NCBI RefSeq assembly: GCF_946885855.1
Contig: NZ_CAMPHH010000060.1
Span: forward strand, 1-14,316
Length of the DNA stretch: 14,316 nt
Direction: 5' to 3'
Source of the DNA: an uncultured Actinotalea sp.
Lineage (GTDB): Bacteria; Actinomycetota; Actinomycetes; Actinomycetales; Cellulomonadaceae
Position numbers and translations under genes: made by a program. The first letter of the stretch is position 1, and the number at the start of each line of letters is the position of its first letter. Shown in pieces: positions 1 through 6,446 of this stretch. Below the pieces are notes generated by a model that was not told where the DNA came from, did no database searches, and was given only the letters and a program-made list of their open reading frames with translations.

Positions 1-7
1 CGGGGCC

Positions 8-114
8 TGACCTGCAGATCTCTTCTCTGTGCTCCCGCGACTGGACTCGAACCAGATTTGTTGGGGTGTCCCGGTGACTGGGTCTACCTTGGCTTTCACC
101 GGGTTGACCTGCAG
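8..114. repeat. Pair of direct repeats TGACCTGCAG flanking the tRNA fragment
   Basis: The ten bases TGACCTGCAG occur at 8-17 and again at 105-114, one copy on each side of the tRNA 3' fragment. Within the interval an 8-bp inverted repeat, CCCGGTGA (70-77) and TCACCGGG (96-103), is separated by 18 bases. Short repeats around an att core next to an integrase are typical of arm-type or accessory-protein binding sites. That role is inferred, and a 10-bp repeat in GC-rich DNA could be chance. Confidence 0.35.
31..60 (-). tRNA. 3' fragment of a tRNA gene (probably tRNA-Asn); candidate attachment-site core
   Basis: Read on the minus strand, this segment has a T-arm with the TTCGAGT loop closed by CTGG/CCAG, then an acceptor-like CGCGGGA and a discriminator G. 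The T-arm resembles that of actinobacterial tRNA-Asn, so that identity is a guess. No D-arm, anticodon arm or matching 5' acceptor strand (TCCCGCG) is found in the following 100 bases, so only the 3' part is present. A tyrosine integrase starts about 150 bp away. Together these suggest the duplicated tRNA 3' end left at one junction of an integrated element, with the chromosome flank to the left and the element to the right. It is not a functional tRNA. Confidence 0.6.
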
Positions 115-142
115 GGACGCAGTCCAGTGACGGGTCTTCGGC

Positions 143-193
143 ATGCACCGGATGGAACCGAATGCACCGCTGATTGGGCACGTATTGGGCACG
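143..193. repeat. Two tandem short-repeat arrays just upstream of the integrase
   Basis: ATGCACCG occurs at 143-150 and 162-169 with a related ATGGAACCG (152-160) between them, giving three copies at 9-10 bp steps. Directly after, ATTGGGCACG occurs at 173-182 and 184-193, an exact 11-bp period, i.e. about one helical turn. The second array ends just before the integrase ribosome binding site (GGAGG, 196-200). The arrangement suits binding sites for an excisionase or other regulator of the integrase, or arm-type integrase sites. Function is inferred. Confidence 0.45.
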
Positions 194-207
194 ACGGAGG
201 TGGCCAG

Positions 208-1320
208 ATGGCAGGGAAGCGCTCGTTCGGCACGCTCCGACGCCTGCCGTCCGGCGCCTACGAGGCCCGCTACACCGGGCCCGACGGCCACCGGCACCGG
301 GCGCCCCGGACCTTCGCGACCAAGAGCCACGCCGACACGTGGCTGGCCGAGCAGCGCACCGAGATCTCCCGCGGCACGTGGTCCGCACCGTCCACGGTGC
401 CCGTGGCTCCCAATACTCCGCTGACCTTCGGGGAGTACGCGCAGGCGTGGCTCGCGGGTCGTGAGCTCAAGCCGCGGACCCGAGAGCACTACCGCAGTCT
501 CCTCGAGTCGCGCCTGCTGCCCGCCTTCGCCCAGCGGCCGCTGGCGGAGATCAAGCCGGCAGACGTGCGGCTGTGGCACGCCGGGTTGGACCGGGCGAGC
601 CCCACGATGCGGGCACATGCCTATGCCCTGCTTCGGACGATTCTCCACACGGCCGTCGCTGACGACTTGCTGGCGTCGAACCCGTGTCGAGTGGCCGGGG
701 CGGGAACGACCAAGCGCGCTCGGACGATCAGGCCGGCATCGCTGGCGGAGCTCGAGGCGTTGACAGCAGCGATGCCGGAGCGGCTCCAGGCGATGGTGCT
801 GCTTGCGGCCTGGTGCGCACTGCGCTTCGGGGAGCTGGTGGAGCTCCGCCGTGGCGACATCGACCTGCAGCGCGGGGTCGTCAGGGTTCGCAGGGGAGTA
901 GTGCGCGTGAACGGTGAGATCGTCGTGGGCACACCGAAGTCCATCGCCGGTGTCCGCGACGTAGCGGTGCCGCCCCATCTCATGCCCGTCCTCTCCCGGC
1001 ACCTGGGCGAGCACGTCGGCCGCGGTCGGGACGCCCTCCTGTTCCCGGCGGCCGACGGTCGCAACCTCAGCCCCAACAGCCTCTACTGGCACTTCTCCTC
1101 CGCCCGCCTCGCCGCGGCTCGACCGGATCTGCGGTTTCACGACCTTCGGCACACCGGGGCGGTACTCGCCGCCTCGACCGGCGCGACCCTGGCTGAACTG
1201 ATGGCGCGACTCGGTCACTCCACCCCGGCCGCAGCGATGAAGTACCAGCACGCCGCGGCAGAGCGAGACCGCGCCATCGCTGCCGCGCTCTCGCGGCTTG
1301 CCATTCCCGCACCCGATTGA
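208..1320 (+). CDS. int: Tyrosine recombinase / site-specific integrase
   Basis: This 370-residue protein would catalyse site-specific integration and excision of a mobile element. The N-terminal 60 residues resemble the small arm-binding domain of actinobacterial integrases (GTLRRLPSGAYEARYTGPDG followed by a T-F-A-T-K-like segment). A SAM-like core-binding domain covers about residues 70-165. The C-terminal catalytic domain has every expected residue: R206 (ALRFGEL), K244 (TPKS), H311 and R314 (HDLRHT), H337 (LGHS) and the nucleophile Y346 (MKYQH). The ATG at 208 was chosen because GGAGG lies 7 bp upstream and family members start with MAGKRSFG-like sequence; the frame stays open to a TTG at 58, but that stretch is not integrase-like. 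The gene is intact and lies beside a truncated tRNA, so it probably recombines at that tRNA. No excisionase or phage gene is visible nearby. GC content is slightly lower than in the sugar operon. Confidence 0.93.
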   Translation: MAGKRSFGTLRRLPSGAYEARYTGPDGHRHRAPRTFATKSHADTWLAEQRTEISRGTWSAPSTVPVAPNTPLTFGEYAQAWLAGRELKPRTREHYRSLLESRLLPAFAQRPLAEIKPADVRLWHAGLDRASPTMRAHAYALLRTILHTAVADDLLASNPCRVAGAGTTKRARTIRPASLAELEALTAAMPERLQAMVLLAAWCALRFGELVELRRGDIDLQRGVVRVRRGVVRVNGEIVVGTPKSIAGVRDVAVPPHLMPVLSRHLGEHVGRGRDALLFPAADGRNLSPNSLYWHFSSARLAAARPDLRFHDLRHTGAVLAASTGATLAELMARLGHSTPAAAMKYQHAAAERDRAIAAALSRLAIPAPD

Positions 1321-1359
1321 CTGGGCTTGCAGTCAAGTCCGGCCGCCCAATGGTGGGCG
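1317..1359 (+). terminator. Two consecutive hairpins at the integrase stop codon (possible terminator)
   Basis: TTGACTG (1317-1323) pairs with CAGTCAA (1330-1336) around a 6-base loop, with the integrase stop inside the first arm. CGCCCA (1344-1349) then pairs with TGGGCG (1354-1359) around ATGG. Neither is followed by a T-run, as is common for actinobacterial terminators. End of the integrase transcript is the most likely role but is unproven. Confidence 0.4.
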
Positions 1360-1895
1360 TCGAAAGCGGGTTCGCTCGTCGGGCGCGCTCGAGCTCGCCG
1401 GGGACCCGGCACGTCACCGCGATGGGGTCCCGTCGCCGGCGAGCTCGGTACGAGCGGGTAGAGCCTTCCCCGGCAGGTTCACCTCGGACAGGTACGCCGC
1501 CGCGCGGCTCTGGACGCGACCATCTGCAGCTACAAGTACCGCAAGGAGGTCGCCACCCAGCTCCGCTCGGTCTAGGACCTGTGGACCGAGCAGGCCGCCC
1601 GGGACGCGCTCGGTGGGCACGGCCGATGACGAGATGATCAACCCCAAGTCCTGGCGAAGCGGGACGCGGCCATCGGGTGGGTCCGAACGGACCACGCCTC
1701 CGTGAACCTCCATCAGAGGTGGGCGTACGTCCTCGCCCCGGAGACCGCCATCGCGAACTCCGCGTCCTCTTGATCCCTCAAGGTCAAGGCGCAGACCTTC
1801 ACCTGACCGGGCTCGATTCGCTGGCGGCCACCTCCGGGAACGACCACCACATCCGTACGCTGATCGTCGTCCCCCCGCCGCTCCCTGGAGGTCCT
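1321..1895. other. Gene-poor interval between integrase and nagA; possible decayed coding sequence
   Basis: No open frame here has a plausible start, ribosome site and protein-like composition together. The first 130 bases hold the hairpins listed separately. From about 1500 to 1780 the + strand reads like ordinary protein in broken pieces: one frame gives ATICSYKYRKEVATQLRSV then a stop near 1575, continuing DLWTEQAARDALGG. A different frame gives IGWVRTDHASVNLHQRW and YVLAPETAIANSAS before another stop near 1771. Two reading frames and internal stops would fit a frameshifted remnant, but I do not recognise the family. Weak hairpins occur at 1769-1782 and 1780-1799. A palindrome GGTCCGAACGGACC lies at 1680-1693. 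I could not identify a clear promoter for nagA. Confidence 0.35.
1390..1447. repeat. Long compound inverted repeat / stem-loop
   Basis: CGAGCTCGCCG (1390-1400) pairs perfectly with CGGCGAGCTCG (1437-1447). Inside it GGGACCC (1401-1407) pairs with GGGTCCC (1425-1431), leaving a five-base one-sided bulge (1432-1436) and a 17-base loop. The result is an 18-bp compound stem with no mismatch in its paired parts, in a stretch without a gene. It could be a bidirectional terminator, the mark of a lost insertion, or a structured RNA. No T-tract follows on either strand. Confidence 0.5.
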
Positions 1896-3098
1896 GTGCC
1901 GATCCACGCCGTCTCGGGCCGGGTCGTGCTGCCCCACGGCATGCTGCCCTCCGGCGTCGTCGTCGTCGAGGACGATCGGATCGCCTGGGCGGGCGACGCC
2001 GCGGACCTGCCCGAGCAGTACTGCGAGGTCCCGGCGCTGGCGGCGCCCCCGGGCGGCCACGTCCTCCCGGGGCTGGTGGACCTGCACTGCCACGGCGGTG
2101 GCGGGGCGTCCTTCCCGGACGCCGCGGATGAGGACGACGCCATGACCGCTGTGCTGGAACACCGCCGCCACGGGACGACGACCCTCGTCGCGTCCCTCGT
2201 GACGGCCGCACCGGACCGGCTCCTCCGGCAGGTCGCCCTGCTCGCCCGCCTCGCGGACGCCGGGGAGATCACGGGCATCCACCTCGAGGGCCCGTTCCTG
2301 TCGGTGACCCGCTGCGGCGCGCAGGACCCGGCGCTGCTCCTCCCGGCGGACCCGCAGCTCACCGGTGCCCTGCTCGAGGCCGGTGGCGGTCACGTCCGGA
2401 CGATGACGCTTGCCCCGGAGGCGCCGGGGGTGCTGGGCGACGGCGGCGTCGCGGCCGTCCTGGCTTGCGCGGGGGCCTTGCCGTCGTGGGGGCACACCGA
2501 TGCCGGCCCGGAGACGGCCGCACTCGCGCTCGCGGAGTCCTTCCGCCTGCTCGGCGACCCCGCGACGGGAGGTCGTCGTCCCACGGTGACGCACCTCTTC
2601 AACGGGATGCGGCCGTGGTCGCACCGCGGGCCGGGGCCGGTCGGCGAGTTCCTCGTCGCGGCGCAGCGGGGGCGCGCCGTGGTGGAGCTCGTGGCGGACG
2701 GCACGCACGTGGACCCCGCCGTCGTCCGCGAGGTGGTCCAGCTGGTCGGTCGGGACGGGGTCGCGCTGGTGACGGACGCGATGGCCGCTGCCGGGATGCC
2801 CGACGGCGCATACCGCCTGGGTTCCCAGGATGTGGTCGTCACCGGAGGCGTCGCCCGGCTGGCCGCGAGAGAGGCCCTCGCCGGCGGGACCGCGCACCTG
2901 CTCGATGTCGTCCGCGCGACCGTCGCGGGAGGCGTGTCACTCGTCGATGCCGTCCACATGGCATCCAGCGTCCCCGCCTCGGTCCTCGGGCTGGCGGGTC
3001 GCGGCGTGCTCGCGGCCGGGGCCCGCGCCGACGTCGTCCTCACCGACGCTGACCTGCGGGTGGACACGGTCCTGCGTGGTGGCGTGGTCGTCGCCTGA
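1896..3098 (+). CDS. nagA: N-acetylglucosamine-6-phosphate deacetylase
   Basis: This cytoplasmic amidohydrolase (400 residues, normal for the family) removes acetate from GlcNAc-6-phosphate to give glucosamine-6-phosphate. Metal and catalytic residues are visible in order: H64 and H66 in the DLHCHGGGG segment, E131 in GIHLEGPFLS, H200 in WGHTDA, H233 in THLFNGM, and the catalytic D294 in VTDAMAAAG. The HxH pair at 64/66 resembles Bacillus and mycobacterial NagA rather than E. coli, which has Q and N there. The GTG at 1896 follows GGAGG (1887-1891) by four bases and begins PIHAVSGRVVLPHG, the usual first strand; the frame is open further upstream but that part is not NagA-like. The gene ends 144 bp before the transporter operon in the same direction, so it probably shares the pathway but not the promoter. 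N-acetylgalactosamine-6-P deacetylase is an alternative. Confidence 0.9.
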   Translation: MPIHAVSGRVVLPHGMLPSGVVVVEDDRIAWAGDAADLPEQYCEVPALAAPPGGHVLPGLVDLHCHGGGGASFPDAADEDDAMTAVLEHRRHGTTTLVASLVTAAPDRLLRQVALLARLADAGEITGIHLEGPFLSVTRCGAQDPALLLPADPQLTGALLEAGGGHVRTMTLAPEAPGVLGDGGVAAVLACAGALPSWGHTDAGPETAALALAESFRLLGDPATGGRRPTVTHLFNGMRPWSHRGPGPVGEFLVAAQRGRAVVELVADGTHVDPAVVREVVQLVGRDGVALVTDAMAAAGMPDGAYRLGSQDVVVTGGVARLAAREALAGGTAHLLDVVRATVAGGVSLVDAVHMASSVPASVLGLAGRGVLAAGARADVVLTDADLRVDTVLRGGVVVA

Positions 3099-3124
3099 GC
3101 GGTCCCGACGCGACGAGAACCACC

Positions 3125-3140
3125 GCCGGTACGGACCAGT
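3125..3140. promoter_or_regulatory. Upstream GntR/HutC-type operator copy (O1)
   Basis: This site holds GGTACGGACCA (3128-3138), identical to the copy at 3193-3203, 65 bp away or about six helical turns. Against the dre consensus bound by DasR/NagR-type HutC regulators (ACTGGTCTAGACCAGT) it matches at 11 of 16 positions by my count. It lies 14 bp before the -35 element. The spacing would allow two regulator dimers to bind the same face of the DNA. The likely ligand protein is the GntR regulator encoded at 6443. Confidence 0.55.
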
Positions 3141-3153
3141 CGCTCCCTTCTCC

Positions 3154-3183
3154 TTGACTCGCTCCGGTCAGCCGGTCTAGCGT
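3154..3183 (+). promoter_or_regulatory. Promoter of the sugar-uptake operon
   Basis: TTGACT (3154-3159) fits the -35 consensus at five of six positions. TAGCGT (3178-3183) fits the actinobacterial TAnnnT -10 with an 18-bp spacer. Transcription would start near 3190, about 53 bp before the lipoprotein ATG. Two operator-like repeats flank this promoter, one upstream of the -35 and one over the start site. The elements are seen in the sequence; activity is inferred. Confidence 0.6.
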
Positions 3184-3189
3184 CGCAGC

Positions 3190-3205
3190 ACTGGTACGGA
3201 CCACT
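3190..3205. promoter_or_regulatory. GntR/HutC-type operator over the transcription start (O2)
   Basis: ACTGGTACGGACCACT is an imperfect palindrome (six of eight symmetric pairs). It differs from the dre-type consensus ACTGGTCTAGACCACT only in the three central bases, 13 of 16 identical. It begins at the predicted transcription start, so a bound repressor would block RNA polymerase directly. Its presence next to a HutC-family regulator gene in the same operon implies autoregulated repression relieved by an aminosugar phosphate. That last point is inferred from DasR and NagR/YvoA. Confidence 0.65.
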
Positions 3206-3242
3206 TGCCTCACCGCTGAGGCGCGAGTCACTCAGGAGCGAC

Positions 3243-4586
3243 ATGACTTCCATCCCCAGACGGCGTGCCGCGGTCCCCGCGCTCGCCGCCCTCGCCCTCG
3301 CGCTCACCGGCTGCGGGCTCGGCTCGGCCGACGCCGGCGATGACGCCGCGGCCGCGTCCGGCGACGAGGCCGCCGCTGCCGAGGGCGAGAGCGAAGGCGA
3401 GATCAGCGGGGAGATCACGTTCTCCACGCTGCAACTCAAGCCCACCTTCACGGAGTACATCGAGGGCGTCATCGCCGACTTCGAAGAGGAGTACCCCGGC
3501 ACGAGCGTCGAGTGGGTCGACATCCCGTTCGAGGGCGCCCAGGAGCGGATCGCCACGGACGCGGCCGCCGGCACCCTCCCCGACGTCATCAACCTCAACC
3601 CCAACTTCGCACAGCCGCTGGAGGCCGAGGGCCTCTTCGTCGACCTCGACCAGGCCGTCCCCGAGCTGCGCGACCTTTACGTGCCCGGTGCCTGGGACGC
3701 GTTCCAGGTGCCCGGTGAGGATGGCTCGTACGGCTTCCCGTGGTACCTGACGTCCGAGGTGACGATGTACAACACGGCGATGTTCGAGGAGGCGGGCCTG
3801 GACCCCGAGACGCCCCCGTCGACGTTCGACGAGCTGTACGAGGCCGCCCGCACCATCTACGACACGTCCGGCGGCGAGGTCTACGGCATGCACCCGGCCC
3901 TCGAGAACCGGTTCATGCTCGATCTGGCCAAGGAGGGCGTCGAGGTCATCTCGCCCGAGGGCGAGTGGACGTTCAACACCCCCGAGGCGGTCGAGCACCT
4001 GGAGACGTTGACGGCGCTCTACCAGGACGGCGTCTTCCCGCCCGACTCCCTCACGCAGGCCCACGCCCAGGAGACCGAGGCCTACCAGGCCGGCCGAGTC
4101 GCGCTCTTCCCGTCCGGCCCGAACTTCCTGACGATCGTCCAGGAGAACGCGCCGCAGATCGCGGAGAACACCGGTGTGGGTCCGCAGATCACCGGGTCCT
4201 CAGACGCGGCGAACATGTCGGTGATGGGGCTGCTCGTCCCGAAGAGCAGCGACAACCAGGCCACCGCGCTGAAGTTCGCCGAGTACATGACGAATGCCGA
4301 GAACCAGCTCGAGTTCTCCAAGATCGTCACGATCTTCCCGTCCGTGCGGGAGGCCCTCCAGGACCCGTACTTCACCGACGACTCCGACGGCACGGTGGAG
4401 TCGAAGGCCCGCCGGATCTCCGCGGAGCAGCTCGAGAACGCGCGGAACCTGCTGCCGGTCCAGTACGACGACCGCGTGAAGTCGGCCGTGATCGGCAAGG
4501 TGCAGCTGGCGATGCAGGGGGAGCTCAGCGCCCAGGAGGCGCTCGACCAGGCCGTCGCCGAGGCGAACGCCATCAGCGGTCGGTGA
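3243..4586 (+). CDS. ABC transporter sugar-binding lipoprotein (extracellular solute-binding protein family 1)
   Basis: This 447-residue protein is the extracellular sugar receptor of an ABC importer (carbohydrate uptake type 1). The N-terminus has RRR, a hydrophobic core and the lipobox LALTGC with C24 as the lipidated residue. An Ala/Glu/Asp-rich linker (residues 25-55) leads to the mature fold beginning GEITFSTLQLKPTFTEYIEG. Family features include DFEEEYPGTSVEWV, the AGTLPDVINLNPN segment, FPWYLTSEVTMYNTAMFEEAGL, and late KFAEYMTNAENQLEFSK. The ATG at 3243 follows AGGAG closely. It is the first gene after the operator-controlled promoter, and a very strong hairpin follows its stop, which usually makes the binding protein more abundant than the permeases. 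The sugar cannot be read from sequence; context suggests an alpha-mannoside or N-acetylhexosamine-containing oligosaccharide. Confidence 0.9.
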   Translation: MTSIPRRRAAVPALAALALALTGCGLGSADAGDDAAAASGDEAAAAEGESEGEISGEITFSTLQLKPTFTEYIEGVIADFEEEYPGTSVEWVDIPFEGAQERIATDAAAGTLPDVINLNPNFAQPLEAEGLFVDLDQAVPELRDLYVPGAWDAFQVPGEDGSYGFPWYLTSEVTMYNTAMFEEAGLDPETPPSTFDELYEAARTIYDTSGGEVYGMHPALENRFMLDLAKEGVEVISPEGEWTFNTPEAVEHLETLTALYQDGVFPPDSLTQAHAQETEAYQAGRVALFPSGPNFLTIVQENAPQIAENTGVGPQITGSSDAANMSVMGLLVPKSSDNQATALKFAEYMTNAENQLEFSKIVTIFPSVREALQDPYFTDDSDGTVESKARRISAEQLENARNLLPVQYDDRVKSAVIGKVQLAMQGELSAQEALDQAVAEANAISGR

Positions 4587-4590
4587 CCCC

Positions 4591-4624
4591 CGCGGGGGCG
4601 GGTCGCACGCGACCCGCCCCCGCG
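4591..4624 (+). terminator. Strong GC hairpin between binding-protein and permease genes (attenuator / mRNA stabiliser)
   Basis: Bases 4591-4605 and 4610-4624 form a perfect 15-bp, almost all G:C stem with a four-base loop (CACG). It starts four bases after the lipoprotein stop codon. There is no T-run. In ABC sugar operons such hairpins between the binding-protein gene and the permease genes typically cause partial termination or protect the upstream mRNA 3' end, so that binding protein outnumbers permease. That role is inferred from position. Confidence 0.75.
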
Positions 4625-4647
4625 CCCCACCCACGGACGGACGTGCA

Positions 4648-5520
4648 GTGACCAGACGTCGGCTGACGCCGTGGGCCTTCCTGGCCCCGGCCCTCCTCAT
4701 CGCCCTCCTCTTCCACGTGTTCCCCTTCGTCAACACCGTGATCCTGTCCTTCACGGACGCCCGGGCGCTCGGCGGTGGGACGTTCACGGGCGTGGAGAAC
4801 TACCTCCGGCTGGCGCAGGACCCGGACTTCTGGCTCGCCACCCGCAACACGCTGCTGTACGTGGCGGTGGTCGTGCCGCTCCTGGTGCTCCTGCCGCTGC
4901 TGCTCGCCGTCCTCGTCGAGCCCAAGCTGCCCGGCATCGGGTTCTTCCGCTCGATCTTCTACTCGCCGGTCGTCGCCTCGATGGTCGTCGTCGGACTGAT
5001 CTGGACCTGGCTCCTCGCGAGCGACGGCCTGGTGAACCAGCTGCTCCAGGCGCTGCGGATCGTCCAGGGTCCGCTGCCGTTCCTCACCGACTCGGACCTT
5101 CTCCTGCTCAGCGCCATGATGGTCACGGTCTGGAAGGGCCTGGGCTACTACATGGTCGTCTACCTCGCCGCTCTCGGGAACGTCTCCCGGGACCAGCACG
5201 AGGCGGCGCAGGTCGACGGCGCCGGGCCCGTCCGAAGGTTCTGGTCCGTCACCGTCCCGGGCGTGCGGCCCACGATGTTCCTCATCGGCCTGCTCTCGGC
5301 GATCGCTGCGATGAAGGTCTTCGCCGAGGTCTACGTCATGAGCTTCGGCACCGCCGGCGCCGGCGGGCAGGCGCGCACCCTCGTGTACACGATCCGTGAG
5401 GTCGGCCTCGGGCTGTCCGGTCAGGTCGGGTACGCCTCGGCCATGAGCATCGTGCTCTTCCTCCTCACGGTCGGGTTCTCCCTGGCCTACCTCAAGGTGC
5501 AACGGGCGGACGCCTCATGA
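4648..5520 (+). CDS. ABC transporter sugar permease, MalF/UgpA type
   Basis: This 290-residue inner-membrane protein is one half of the sugar channel. The hydrophobic profile suggests six membrane segments: about residues 8-30, 70-92, 107-130, 150-173, 207-229 and 260-282. The cytoplasmic EAA loop that contacts the ATPase is clear at residues 185-208 (EAAQVDGAGPVRRFW, then VTVPGVRP). The start is GTG at 4648, giving MTRRRLTPWAFLAPALL, a typical first helix; the ribosome site is weak (GGACG about 9 bp upstream), so expression may depend on the upstream message. The stop overlaps the next ATG by four bases (ATGA). Its partner is the permease at 5517. No ATP-binding subunit is encoded here; actinobacteria commonly use a shared MsiK-like ATPase from another locus. 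Confidence 0.9.
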   Translation: MTRRRLTPWAFLAPALLIALLFHVFPFVNTVILSFTDARALGGGTFTGVENYLRLAQDPDFWLATRNTLLYVAVVVPLLVLLPLLLAVLVEPKLPGIGFFRSIFYSPVVASMVVVGLIWTWLLASDGLVNQLLQALRIVQGPLPFLTDSDLLLLSAMMVTVWKGLGYYMVVYLAALGNVSRDQHEAAQVDGAGPVRRFWSVTVPGVRPTMFLIGLLSAIAAMKVFAEVYVMSFGTAGAGGQARTLVYTIREVGLGLSGQVGYASAMSIVLFLLTVGFSLAYLKVQRADAS

Positions 5521-6446
5521 CCACGATCTCCAGCCCCAGCCGGACCGGCGCGACCCCCGCCCCCGACGGCGGCCCCGGCGGTACGAGCCGCGCGGGGCGC
5601 CCCCCCGGGCTCCGCCCCGACCGCTCGCGGCACACCACCGGCTCGCTCGTGCTCCGCTACGCGCTGCTCCTTCTCATGTTCGTCGTCCTCGTTGGACCCT
5701 TCCTCTGGCAGTTCGCCACGTCCCTCAAGGGCCCCATGGAGTCGATCTACGGGGCGAACCCCATCCCGACCGACCCCACCCTGGACAACTACGTGACGGT
5801 CGCCGAGACGATCCCTGTCCCGCGGTACGTGCTCAACTCCCTCGTGGTCGCGACGTCATCGGCGGTCCTCAACGTCGTCCTCGGGTCGTTGGCGGGGTAT
5901 GCGTTGGCGCGGCTGCACTTCCGGGGCCGGGCGGCCGCGGACCTGCTCTTCGTGGCCACGATCATCATCCCGTTCGAGGTGATCATGGTGTCGGTCTTCC
6001 TCACGATGCGATCGATCGGCCTCGTGGACAACCTCCTCGGCGTGATCCTGCCCGCGGCGGCGTCCGGGCTGTCGATCATCCTCATGCGCACCGCGTTCCT
6101 CGCCCTGCCGCGGGAGATCGAGGAGGCGGCCATGATCGACGGGGCGAGCGCCTGGCAGCGGTACCGCCGCATCGCCCTGCCCTCGGTCAAGGGCACGCTC
6201 GCCGTCGTCGGCATCTTCGCCTTCGTGTTCGCGTGGGACGACTTCCTGTGGCCGCTGATCATCCTCAAGGACCCGGACAACTTCACCCTCACGGTGGGCA
6301 TCCAGTTCCTGTCCGGGACGTTCACGGCGAACCAGCGGGTCATCGCGGCCGGGACGATGATCGCCGTGATCCCGCTGCTGGCGCTGTTCTTCTCGCTGCA
6401 GCGCTGGTTCTTCCGCGGCGTCGGTGAAGGAGGCATCAAGGGATGA
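5517..6446 (+). CDS. ABC transporter sugar permease, MalG/UgpE type
   Basis: This 309-residue second permease subunit starts with a Pro/Gly/Arg-rich cytoplasmic tail of about 40 residues, a little longer than usual. Six predicted membrane segments follow, beginning with LVLRYALLLLMFVVLVGPFL. The family-typical segment YVLNSLVVATSSAVLNVVLG and the EAA loop at 202-225 (EEAAMIDGASAWQRYRRIAL, then PS) identify it. The C-terminus, SLQRWFFRGVGEGGIKG, is the standard ending of MalG-type permeases. The ATG overlaps the upstream stop by four bases, and its own stop overlaps the ATG of the GntR gene, so translation is probably coupled. It works with the permease at 4648 and the lipoprotein at 3243. The substrate is inferred only from the neighbouring catabolic genes. 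Confidence 0.92.
   Translation: MTTISSPSRTGATPAPDGGPGGTSRAGRPPGLRPDRSRHTTGSLVLRYALLLLMFVVLVGPFLWQFATSLKGPMESIYGANPIPTDPTLDNYVTVAETIPVPRYVLNSLVVATSSAVLNVVLGSLAGYALARLHFRGRAAADLLFVATIIIPFEVIMVSVFLTMRSIGLVDNLLGVILPAAASGLSIILMRTAFLALPREIEEAAMIDGASAWQRYRRIALPSVKGTLAVVGIFAFVFAWDDFLWPLIILKDPDNFTLTVGIQFLSGTFTANQRVIAAGTMIAVIPLLALFFSLQRWFFRGVGEGGIKG

Noticed and set aside
31..110. A complete functional tRNA on the minus strand
   Set aside because: Only the T-arm and 3' acceptor can be found; no matching 5' acceptor, D-arm or anticodon arm follows.
58..207. N-terminal extension of the integrase from TTG at 58
   Set aside because: It would translate through the repeat arrays and has no integrase-like sequence; the ATG at 208 has a good ribosome site and a family-typical start.
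1713..2897. A 394-codon minus-strand open frame opposite nagA
   Set aside because: Composition is Arg/His/Gly-rich without motifs; nagA metal-binding residues are intact on the + strand.
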